Assembly (NCBI GenBank): GCA_963922535.1
Contig: CAWUIN010000145.1
Span: 1 to 5,594 of the forward strand
Reading direction: 5' to 3'
DNA length: 5,594 bases
Origin: Tectiglobus sp963922535
GTDB taxonomy: Bacteria; Pseudomonadota; Alphaproteobacteria; Rhizobiales; Hyphomicrobiaceae
Shown one piece after another: positions 1 through 5,594 of the stretch. Each line of letters starts with the position of its first letter. Within the stretch, counting starts at the first letter, position 1. Made by a program: the position numbers and the translations under genes. The notes beneath the pieces are model-generated. The model searched no databases. It was not told where the DNA came from and saw nothing but the letters and a program-made list of their open reading frames with translations.

Positions 1-1
1 C

Positions 2-1351
2 ACACCGGCCCATGCCCATGGCCTCGGCGATGAATCGTCTATCTGGTTCAAGCTAACACCGCTCCTTAAAGGCCCGGATAATCCGCTGACCGTGCTCATA
101 GAGATGACCAGACGCTATGGATCACCGCTGCGGCTTAATCTGGCGAACCAGAACATCGTGCTGCTTGCCGAGCCAGATCAGTTCAAGCACGTGCTGGTTT
201 CAAACGCGGCGAATTATGAAAAATACTTCGATGGGCTCAAGCCGATATTCGGCAACTCAATGATTACCAATGACGGTGCGCGTTGGCAGAAAATCCGCAT
301 GCCACAGCAGCCGGCCTTCCATCCGGATATGTTTGTCGATTACGTCCCGTATTTTGTCCAGGCCATCAACCAGAAAATGGCCAACTGGAAGGAGATTGCA
401 GTCAGCGGCGAAGAATTCGAGATGGTCGAGCAGACCTGGACGCTGGCAGCAGACATGATCTGCAAGGCGCTTTTCGACCGTGACATGCTGTTTGATCCTC
501 ACTTTGTGTTCAAGTGTGTAAAAACCTATACTGATGTGATGAACCACAAGTCGATTCGCCTCAGGAAGGTGGCAGGCGAGGATTTTGATCTGACCGAGGA
601 AAACGCGGCCAAGGCAATTGAAGCCTGGCACGAAGTCCCGGATCTTGTCATGGCGTCCGACCCGCGCGAGCATCGTGAGAAGACATTGCTCAAAATAATC
701 GAGGCAGCTGTGGCGGACCCGGCGATACCTGAGTTCGATCACCAACAGGCTGTCGATGAACTCAAGCAGTACCTTTGGGCGGGAACGGAAACTACAGCGT
801 TGACCCTGGCCTGGGCAATGTATTTGACGTCTATTCATCCAGAAGCCGCCAGCCGTATCCGTGAGGAAGGCGAAGCGGTGCTGGGCGATCGCGAACCGAC
901 GGCGGCAGACTATTCCGCACTTGCCTATACCCGTGCCGTGATCCAGGAGACAATGCGTATCTATCCGCCGGTCTGGAGCCTGATACGGGTGGCCGCTGCA
1001 GCAGATGAAATCGGCGATAAAAAAGTCGAGCCCGGCGACCGCGTCGTCATGTTTGCCTACGGTGTCCATCACGATGCGCGCTTCTGGGAGGCACCGGAAG
1101 AGTTCCGTCCTGAGCGCTGGATGGGAGATGCGGCGAAGAAACGCCAGAAATACACGTATCTGCCGTTCGGCGCAGGCCGCCGTTCGTGCATCGGCGGCGC
1201 CATGAGCCAGGTGGAAAACACACTCGCACTCTCCATCCTGCTACGTCGTTTCCGCCTCGAATACACCGGTGCCAATCCACCCGGCATCTCAGGCACTGTC
1301 ACATTAACCCCGCGCGGCGGACTGATGTTCAAGGTGCACGAGCGCGCATAA
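2..1351 (+). CDS. Cytochrome P450 (E-class-like), 5'-truncated by the window edge
   Basis: This is a heme-thiolate monooxygenase that would insert one oxygen atom from O2 into an organic substrate, using electrons from a separate redox partner. The frame is open to the left edge, giving 449 visible codons from position 2. A GTG at 92 is the first possible start in view, but it has no Shine-Dalgarno sequence and the codons before it read as normal P450 N-terminus, so the true start is probably about 10-25 codons outside. In visible-codon numbering the hallmarks run in order: C-helix WQKIR (95-99), I-helix AGTETT (260-265), K-helix ETMR followed by IYPP (316-319), FRPERW (368-373), and heme loop FGAGRRSCIG with ligand Cys396 (codon 1187-1189). 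Arg rather than His in the heme loop and the ETMRIYPP form resemble E-class, eukaryote-like P450s more than classic bacterial B-class ones. No membrane segment is seen in the visible part. No ferredoxin or reductase partner is encoded nearby. The substrate cannot be told from sequence. All key residues are intact, so the enzyme should be functional. Confidence 0.96.
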   Translation, partial: TPAHAHGLGDESSIWFKLTPLLKGPDNPLTVLIEMTRRYGSPLRLNLANQNIVLLAEPDQFKHVLVSNAANYEKYFDGLKPIFGNSMITNDGARWQKIRMPQQPAFHPDMFVDYVPYFVQAINQKMANWKEIAVSGEEFEMVEQTWTLAADMICKALFDRDMLFDPHFVFKCVKTYTDVMNHKSIRLRKVAGEDFDLTEENAAKAIEAWHEVPDLVMASDPREHREKTLLKIIEAAVADPAIPEFDHQQAVDELKQYLWAGTETTALTLAWAMYLTSIHPEAASRIREEGEAVLGDREPTAADYSALAYTRAVIQETMRIYPPVWSLIRVAAAADEIGDKKVEPGDRVVMFAYGVHHDARFWEAPEEFRPERWMGDAAKKRQKYTYLPFGAGRRSCIGGAMSQVENTLALSILLRRFRLEYTGANPPGISGTVTLTPRGGLMFKVHERA

Positions 1352-1417
1352 TTTTAAGTGGCTGCGAAAACTGAAAGAGATCCTTCAAGATCTAATCGGT
1401 TTTGTATTTCGTGCTGT

Positions 1418-1471
1418 AAAAAGAAACTGGCGGGAAAAGGTATTATGGAACAGCGAAATCTCTCCAGTTTC
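1418..1471 (-). terminator. Terminator-like stem with T-run (minus strand)
   Basis: The arms GAAACTGG and CCAGTTTC are perfect 8-base complements at 1423-1430 and 1464-1471. Read on the minus strand, the second arm is followed at once by five T residues (1422-1418), as in a Rho-independent terminator. The first arm begins three bases after the stop codon of the minus-strand candidate gene ending at 1474. The weak point is the 33-base loop, much longer than in typical terminators, and the stem is only half GC. It could end transcripts from the oxidoreductase promoter as well as from the small frame. Inference from sequence only. Confidence 0.4.
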
Positions 1472-1473
1472 AT

Positions 1474-1710
1474 TCATACGGGGGCGGCCGCCAAGGCCGG
1501 TGGATAACTAGAATGATCAATGCCATGCAAAATGCGCGTGGTTATTGAACCGTCGGGACATGTGGAATTAAAGAAGCCCTGGACACAGCTCGCCCCGGCA
1601 TCCTCAGCAGGAAAATAAACGTTCTGGCACGCGGAGGTGAGGACATACCCGTCTTCTTTAATGCCGTAACGGCGTTTTGCTGATATGAAGGGGCCAGATC
1701 GCTTTGGCAT
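1474..1710 (-). CDS. Candidate small hypothetical protein, 78 residues
   Basis: I do not recognise this protein. The frame runs from ATG at 1710 to TGA at 1474 and lies 97 bases downstream of the oxidoreductase stop on the same strand. It has three cysteines, no apparent signal peptide or membrane segment, a basic N-terminus (MPKRSGPFISAKRRYG) and a Pro/Ala-rich end. In its favour, it is the longest frame in the gap, its orientation would suit a distal gene of the oxidoreductase transcript, and a stem with a T-run begins three bases after its stop. Against it, there is no Shine-Dalgarno sequence at a usual distance (a GGAG lies about 18 bases upstream), third-position bias is weak, and another same-strand frame (1542-1736) overlaps it. 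It may be chance. Confidence 0.27.
   Translation of the reverse strand: MPKRSGPFISAKRRYGIKEDGYVLTSACQNVYFPAEDAGASCVQGFFNSTCPDGSITTRILHGIDHSSYPPALAAAPV
1660..1676 (+). repeat. Compact hairpin in the intergenic gap
   Basis: The sequence AATGCCG-TAA-CGGCGTT can fold into a seven-pair stem (one G-U pair) with a three-base loop in plus-strand RNA. Only two T residues follow before GC, so it is a poor intrinsic terminator. It lies about 310 bases after the P450 stop. It also falls within the minus-strand candidate gene, where it would simply be coding sequence. Confidence 0.25.
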
Positions 1711-1732
1711 CTGCGCAGATCAGATTTTATCT
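1695..1732. promoter_or_regulatory. Cluster of CAGAT/ATCTG dyads around a possible start codon
   Basis: ATCTGCGCAGAT at 1709-1720 is a perfect 12-base palindrome overlapping the ATG (1708-1710) of the minus-strand candidate gene. Within about 30 bases CAGAT also appears at 1695-1699 and 1721-1725, and AGAT-ttt-ATCT forms a second small dyad at 1722-1732. Such clustering would fit an operator or an RNA hairpin covering the start. No specific regulator can be named. Confidence 0.25.
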
Positions 1733-1807
1733 CCATGACAGCTTGATTCGCGCAATACTTCTCAGCTTAAATCACAAGATACAAAGCCCAGCATGCACAC
1801 CCACCGC

Positions 1808-4800
1808 CTATTCCGCTGCTTCCTTGAAAGGTTCGAGATTATCTAACTCCAGGAGAAGATCCTGCTGGCGGGCCATTGCATTTTTATAATTTGCGAGCTT
1901 GACGTGCCCGAACCCCTTGATCTCCAATGGCAAACCGGCAAGCTGGGTTATTGTGGCATGGGTTGTTGGCGATAGTTTTGCGATCACGCGATCAAGCAGC
2001 GCTTCGTAATCCTCGATCATCTGACGCTCAAGCCTGCGCTCCTGCATATAACCAAAAATATCCCATTTTGTCCCGCGCAGGGTTTTGAGTTTTGCGAGAA
2101 CGCGAAACACTGACATCATCCAAGGCCCAAATGTGATTTTGTAAGGATGGCCGGTCTGCTTTTCGCGCTTCCAGTATGAAAGTAGCGGCGGCGCCAAGTG
2201 AAACGATATCTTGTGAGCACCATCGAATTTTTCTGCAATCAGCTTTTCGAAATCGCCGCTGGTGTACATCCGCGCGACTTCATACTCGTCCTTGTAGGCA
2301 AGTAGCTTATAGTAACCACGCGCGGCTGCCTCTGCCAGACCTGAGCGGCCTGGCGCAAGCTCTTTTTCCTGTTCTGCAATCCAGTCAATCTTTACTTTAT
2401 ATCTTTCAGCAAGCCTGGCATCCTGATAATCCGTGAGAAGTGTCATGCGCAGCTTGACGATATCTTCCAGTGTTTCAGGCTTTTCAGCTTCAACACTTTC
2501 CTTTGGATTGGCTATACGCTCAAGTGCAGCCAGATCATGGCCGGCAAGCCGGCCAAAGCGGAATGCCTGCAGGTTCATTTCAACGGCGGCACCATTAAGT
2601 TTGATGGCTTCCTCTAATGCTTCTGCTCCAACCGGCAGGCGGCCCAGCTGATAAGCCATACCAAGCAAAAAGACGTTAGAGGCAATAGAGTCCCCGAACA
2701 GCTTGAACGCATAATCGTGCGCGTCAATCATGGTCAGGTTGCTGGGCGGCACCCGATCTGCAATGGCTTGGCGGAGCTTATGACCTGGCACTTCAAGGTG
2801 CGGGTTGCGCGTAAACTCACCCGTTGTCATTTCATAGGTGTTAATGACTGCTGCAGTCACATCCTGCCGCATTGTCTCAAGCACTTTATTTGATGCCGCC
2901 ACCACCAAATCACAGCCGAGCACCATGTTGGCAGCACCAACGCCAACACGAATAGCATTGATATCCTGCGATCTCCTGGCGATCTTGAGGTGGCAGGCGA
3001 CGGCACCTCCCTTTTGCGCCAAACCCGCCATGTCAATGCTGCCAAAACCCTTGCCCTCGATGTGTGCCGCCTGACCGATCACGGCAGATACCGTGACGAC
3101 TCCTGTACCACCCACCCCGGTAATAATGATGCCATAAGGATTATCCAGGGCCGGCAATTGAGGCTCTGGCAAACTGCCCAGCATCTCCGCAATGCCGCTA
3201 TGGCTTTTTGCAGTACCTTCAAGCCTCTTGGGCTTGGCACCATGCAGCGTTACGAAACTCGGGCAGAATCCCTCGATACAGGAAAAATCCTTGTTGCAGG
3301 CGGATTGATCGATCTGGCGCTTGCGACCAAGCTTCGTTTCAAGCGGCAAAACCGCAACGCAGTTGGATTTCACACCACAATCGCCGCATCCCTCGCAAAC
3401 AGCGGGGTTGATAAAAACACGCTTGTCGGGATCGGGAAATGTGCCGCGTTTGCGGCGCCGACGCTTTTCAGCTGCACACGTCTGATCGTAAATCATCGCT
3501 GTAACGCCTGGAATTTCAGCCAGCTTCTGCTGGACTGAAATCAGATCGCGGCGATGATGCGTTATAACTTCAGGAGGCATGCCTGAATCAAAGCCATACT
3601 TTTCAGGTTCATCGGTAACAAGATCAACACGCTTAACGCCTTCGGCAAGCAGCTGTGCAGCGATACTCTGCGGTGTCTGCCCACCATCAAGAGGCTGCCC
3701 ACCGGTCATCGCAACTGTATCGTTGTACAGTAATTTGTAGGTCACATTGACGCCGCCTGCAATCGCAGCACGTATCGCAAGACTGCCGGAGTGGATGTAG
3801 GTGCCGTCGCCAAGATTTTGAAATACATGGTCTCGCTTGGAAAACGGTGCTTCGCCGATCCAATTAACGCCTTCACCGCCCATCTGGGTGAACCCCTCAG
3901 TTGAGCGATCCATCCATTGGACCATGTAATGACAACCGATGCCCGCATAAGCGCGGGCGCCATCGGGGATTTTTGTTGACGAATTATGCGGACAGCCCGC
4001 GCAGAAGTAGGGTATGCGGGTTAAGGATTCCGGCGTCACCGGCTTATTGCCGCGCAGTTGCTTGAGCTGCGCCACACGCTGCCTGATATCATCACCGCCG
4101 GCATCGGCTTTAATCAAACGCTCGCCAATGTTAATTGCAACTTCGGTTGAATCAAGTGCTCCCTTGGCATGGAAAAGCCACTGATTATGTTCATCTTTCT
4201 TGCCAACAACGCGTGGACGTATATCAAGATCAAACAACTGCTCTTTGATTTGTGTTTCAATGAGCGAACGCTTTTCCTCCACCACAATGATGATATCCAG
4301 CCCGTGAGCGAATTTTTCAATTCCTCTTGGTTCAAGCGGCCATGGCATCCCAACTTTATAAAGCCGGATGCCAAGCCTATTGGCTTTCACTTCATCAATG
4401 TCCAGCATTTCCAGTGCCGCACGCACATCAAGGTAACTTTTGCCGGTCGACACGATACCGATACGTGCGTTGGGCCCGCCACTCATTATTATTCTGTCAA
4501 TATTGTTGGCGCGTGCAAAGGCGAGAATGGCACCGCGCTTGTAATGGTGCAGACGCTCCTCTTTATCAAGAGCCTGATCGCCCAACCGGATGTTAAGACC
4601 GCCAGAGGGCATTTGAAAATCGTCGCCGCCGGGCATTTTGACGCTCACACGATCCAGGCGCCCATCCACGGTTGCAGTTGATTCGATATTATCCTTTACG
4701 CACTTGATGCCAACCCAGACGCTGGCGTAGCGCGAAAGCGCATAGCCTAAAATGCCATAATCCAGGATTTCCTGTACTCCACCCGGATTCAAGAAAGGTA

Positions 4801-5302
4801 TCATGGCGTCAACAAAGGCAAATTCCGATTGATGTGCCGAGGTTGAGCTTTCGCAGGTATGATCATCGCCCATGAGCGCGAGAACGCCGCCATATCGCGA
4901 TGTGCCGGCATGGTTGGCATGCCGGAAAACGTCACCAGTGCGGTCTACTCCCGGGCCTTTGCCGTACCAGATCCCGAAGACGCCGTCATATTTGCCTTCG
5001 CCACGCAATTCCGCCTGTTGGGTTCCCCAAACTGCGGTGGCAGCAAGGTCCTCATTTAATCCAGGCTGAAAAACCAGATTATTGTCGTTTAGGAGTTTAG
5101 CAGCACGCCTGAGGACGCCATCAAGCGCCGTGATCGGTGAACCTGGATAACCGGAAATATAACCGGCAGTGTTCAAGCCTGCGCGCCGGTCGAGCTCTTT
5201 CTGCATAAGAAGCAGACGGACTATAGACTGCGTACCTGTCAGGATTTGATGGTCATCGGTAAGATCAAATTTGCTATCTAGACTTGCAACGCGCTTTGGC
5301 AT
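1808..5302 (-). CDS. Indolepyruvate:ferredoxin oxidoreductase, fused single-chain form (IorA-IorB type)
   Basis: This cytoplasmic thiamine-diphosphate iron-sulfur enzyme would oxidatively decarboxylate aryl-pyruvates (indolepyruvate, phenylpyruvate, 4-hydroxyphenylpyruvate) to aryl-acetyl-CoA, reducing ferredoxin. Archaeal enzymes have separate alpha and beta subunits; here both lie in one 1164-residue chain, the usual length for the proteobacterial fusion. Numbered from ATG 5302: N-terminal TPP pyrimidine domain with GYPGSP (51-56); a middle domain containing VVEEKRS (about 330-345); second TPP domain with FCAGCPHN (Cys434, Cys437) and GDGTYIHSG...YND (498-528), the diphosphate/Mg site; ferredoxin-like segment with cysteines 636, 639, 642, 648 and 669, 675, 680; IorB/POR-gamma domain opening with GVGGTG (729-734) and including MAGLAQKGGAV; then a C-terminal extension (about 960-1155) matching the DUF6537 region of this family. 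ATG 5302 is preferred over GTG 5308 because GAGGTGA at 5312-5306 sits five bases before the ATG and overlaps the GTG. No frameshift or missing motif is seen. The exact substrate is inferred from the family. Confidence 0.97.
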   Translation of the reverse strand: MPKRVASLDSKFDLTDDHQILTGTQSIVRLLLMQKELDRRAGLNTAGYISGYPGSPITALDGVLRRAAKLLNDNNLVFQPGLNEDLAATAVWGTQQAELRGEGKYDGVFGIWYGKGPGVDRTGDVFRHANHAGTSRYGGVLALMGDDHTCESSTSAHQSEFAFVDAMIPFLNPGGVQEILDYGILGYALSRYASVWVGIKCVKDNIESTATVDGRLDRVSVKMPGGDDFQMPSGGLNIRLGDQALDKEERLHHYKRGAILAFARANNIDRIIMSGGPNARIGIVSTGKSYLDVRAALEMLDIDEVKANRLGIRLYKVGMPWPLEPRGIEKFAHGLDIIIVVEEKRSLIETQIKEQLFDLDIRPRVVGKKDEHNQWLFHAKGALDSTEVAINIGERLIKADAGGDDIRQRVAQLKQLRGNKPVTPESLTRIPYFCAGCPHNSSTKIPDGARAYAGIGCHYMVQWMDRSTEGFTQMGGEGVNWIGEAPFSKRDHVFQNLGDGTYIHSGSLAIRAAIAGGVNVTYKLLYNDTVAMTGGQPLDGGQTPQSIAAQLLAEGVKRVDLVTDEPEKYGFDSGMPPEVITHHRRDLISVQQKLAEIPGVTAMIYDQTCAAEKRRRRKRGTFPDPDKRVFINPAVCEGCGDCGVKSNCVAVLPLETKLGRKRQIDQSACNKDFSCIEGFCPSFVTLHGAKPKRLEGTAKSHSGIAEMLGSLPEPQLPALDNPYGIIITGVGGTGVVTVSAVIGQAAHIEGKGFGSIDMAGLAQKGGAVACHLKIARRSQDINAIRVGVGAANMVLGCDLVVAASNKVLETMRQDVTAAVINTYEMTTGEFTRNPHLEVPGHKLRQAIADRVPPSNLTMIDAHDYAFKLFGDSIASNVFLLGMAYQLGRLPVGAEALEEAIKLNGAAVEMNLQAFRFGRLAGHDLAALERIANPKESVEAEKPETLEDIVKLRMTLLTDYQDARLAERYKVKIDWIAEQEKELAPGRSGLAEAAARGYYKLLAYKDEYEVARMYTSGDFEKLIAEKFDGAHKISFHLAPPLLSYWKREKQTGHPYKITFGPWMMSVFRVLAKLKTLRGTKWDIFGYMQERRLERQMIEDYEALLDRVIAKLSPTTHATITQLAGLPLEIKGFGHVKLANYKNAMARQQDLLLELDNLEPFKEAAE

Positions 5303-5306
5303 GATC

Positions 5307-5312
5307 ACCTCG
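5307..5312 (-). promoter_or_regulatory. Ribosome binding site of the oxidoreductase gene
   Basis: On the minus strand GAGGTGATC precedes ATG 5302. GAGG is five bases from the ATG and continues into a match with the anti-Shine-Dalgarno AGGTGA. An in-frame GTG at 5308 lies inside this motif, so it is unlikely to be the start. This sets the protein at 1164 rather than 1166 residues. Confidence 0.65.
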
Positions 5313-5329
5313 GTTTGCTGTCCTCAGCT

Positions 5330-5357
5330 TCTATAACCCGCCGTATGAATTATTCAA
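5330..5357 (-). promoter_or_regulatory. Possible sigma70-type promoter for the oxidoreductase
   Basis: On the minus strand TTGAAT (5357-5352) and TATAGA (5335-5330) are separated by 16 bases. Each matches four of six consensus positions. Transcription would begin near 5322, leaving a leader of about 20 bases with the Shine-Dalgarno sequence in it. The match is modest, and other AT-rich hexamers nearby could serve instead. Confidence 0.3.
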
Positions 5358-5373
5358 CATAGCAGACATGCAA

Positions 5374-5413
5374 TTTACGAAATACTACATAAATTACAGC
5401 TGCACTTCGTAAA
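5374..5413. promoter_or_regulatory. Inverted pair of TTTACGAA half-sites (possible operator)
   Basis: TTTACGAA at 5374-5381 and its exact complement TTCGTAAA at 5406-5413 are separated by 24 bases, with centres 32 bases apart, about three helical turns. They therefore lie on one face of the DNA. They sit upstream of the proposed minus-strand promoter (around -55 and -87), a position that suits an activator or a looping repressor. A further CGTAAA occurs at 5421-5426, in direct orientation to the second arm. The regulator is unknown and none is encoded in view. Confidence 0.4.
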
Positions 5414-5426
5414 AAACGGGCGTAAA

Positions 5427-5442
5427 GTGTTGGTATAACACC
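5427..5442 (+). promoter_or_regulatory. Possible extended -10 promoter for a divergent gene, within a small dyad
   Basis: TGGTATAAC at 5431-5439 matches the extended -10 pattern TGnTATAAT with one mismatch; no good -35 is present. It is embedded in the dyad GTGTT-ggtat-AACAC (5427-5441). If used, transcription would run rightward from about 5446 with a leader of roughly 125-135 bases to the possible start at the right edge. Confidence 0.25.
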
Positions 5443-5570
5443 GCAGTCTCTCTCTGTCACCAGTCTGACCGTTGGCGGCAACTCGTCGAAATAGATCTAG
5501 TGGTCTGTATCACTTAAAATATCGGGTTAGGATCACGTCTCCCGGTTTGTGAGCAGGAGGTCAGGCGCAG

Positions 5571-5594
5571 GTGTGCCCGGCATGGGCACTGGAT
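5571..5594 (+). CDS. Possible start of a divergent gene, cut by the right edge
   Basis: AGGAGG at 5555-5560 is a perfect Shine-Dalgarno core on the plus strand. Candidate starts follow: GTG 5571 (10 bases away), GTG 5573 (12 bases) and ATG 5582 (21 bases, same frame as GTG 5573). All are open to the edge. Only four to eight codons are visible, so the product cannot be identified and the start cannot be chosen. Divergent orientation to the oxidoreductase would place the 5303-5570 region as a shared regulatory region. Confidence 0.25.
5573..5589. repeat. GC-rich hairpin at the right edge
   Basis: GTGCCC-ggcat-GGGCAC is a perfect six-base inverted repeat with a five-base loop. It has no following T-run on the minus strand, and the plus-strand continuation is outside the window. 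It overlaps the possible start codons GTG 5573 and ATG 5582, so in RNA it could hide a start; it may also be chance in GC-rich coding sequence. Confidence 0.35.

Larger units (their letters stand above)
1352..1807. other. Intergenic region between convergent genes
   Basis: This 456-base gap separates the 3' ends of the P450 (+) and the oxidoreductase (-). No reading frame in it has recognisable homology. It does contain a weak small-gene candidate on the minus strand (1474-1710), a stem plus T-run just beyond that candidate's stop (1418-1471), a 12-base palindrome over its start (1709-1720), a GC-rich palindrome GGCGGCCGCC at 1483-1492, and a compact hairpin at 1660-1676. I see no canonical terminator immediately after either flanking gene. 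A short dyad AGATC-cttcaa-GATCT at 1378-1393, followed loosely by T-rich sequence, is the nearest candidate for the P450, and it is weak. Confidence 0.7.

Noticed and set aside
92..94. GTG at 92 as the start of the P450
   Set aside because: The frame continues upstream to the window edge and encodes normal P450 N-terminal sequence; there is no Shine-Dalgarno sequence before the GTG.
257..1072. A 271-codon open frame on the minus strand inside the P450 gene
   Set aside because: It lies wholly antisense to a P450 with intact motifs, has no recognisable domain, and has the mixed composition expected of a shadow frame.
1483..1492. GGCGGCCGCC palindrome as a regulatory site
   Set aside because: A 10-base GC-only palindrome is easily produced by chance in GC-rich DNA, and no partner site or spacing supports a role.
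1542..1736. A 64-codon minus-strand frame overlapping the 78-codon candidate
   Set aside because: No Shine-Dalgarno sequence, no terminator alignment, Arg/Ser-rich shadow-like composition; the overlapping frame is the better candidate and even that is weak.
2990..3538. A 182-codon plus-strand open frame
   Set aside because: It is antisense to the Fe-S and gamma-domain coding sequence of the oxidoreductase and resembles no known protein.
4169..4681. A 170-codon plus-strand open frame
   Set aside because: It is antisense to the TPP-domain coding sequence of the oxidoreductase; no domain and no ribosome binding site were evident.
5492..5514. TAGATCTA palindrome and AGTG...CACT dyad as a FadR/GntR-type operator
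   Set aside because: The arms are short and the match to known GntR-family operators is poor; not enough to call a site.
1..5594. Possible terminal inverted repeats of a mobile element (TGCCCATG at 13-20 and CATGGGCA at 5581-5588)
   Set aside because: Only eight bases match, the left copy lies inside the P450 coding sequence, and there is no transposase or target duplication.

Overview
The window comes from a bacterium with moderate GC content (roughly 50-55% by eye). It is probably a pseudomonadote, possibly an alphaproteobacterium. This rests mainly on the large single-chain indolepyruvate:ferredoxin oxidoreductase, a fusion form common in aerobic Proteobacteria. The lineage is an inference; no rRNA or other marker gene is present.

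Layout: positions 2-1351 (+) hold the 3' part of a cytochrome P450 gene whose beginning lies left of the window. Positions 1352-1807 are a 456-base gap between convergent genes. It holds one weak candidate small gene on the minus strand (1474-1710), a terminator-like stem with a T-run directly after that gene's stop, and a cluster of short dyads around its start. Positions 1808-5302 (-) hold a complete 1164-residue indolepyruvate:ferredoxin oxidoreductase. It joins the alpha-type (TPP and ferredoxin) and beta/gamma-type parts in one chain and ends in the family-specific C-terminal extension. Positions 5303-5594 are its upstream region. They contain a plausible minus-strand promoter, a pair of inverted TTTACGAA half-sites, an extended -10 pointing the other way, and, at the right edge, a strong Shine-Dalgarno sequence that probably belongs to a divergent gene just entering the window.

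Function: the two clear genes are transcribed toward each other, so they are not an operon and need not share a pathway. The oxidoreductase would convert aryl-pyruvates, made by transamination of aromatic amino acids, into aryl-acetyl-CoA and pass electrons to ferredoxin. The P450 is an E-class-like monooxygenase of unknown substrate. No ferredoxin or reductase partner for either enzyme is encoded here.

I found no CRISPR array, insertion sequence, RNA gene or clearly new multi-gene system. The observations most worth checking are regulatory: the paired half-sites upstream of the oxidoreductase, and the small minus-strand reading frame with its adjacent terminator-like stem.
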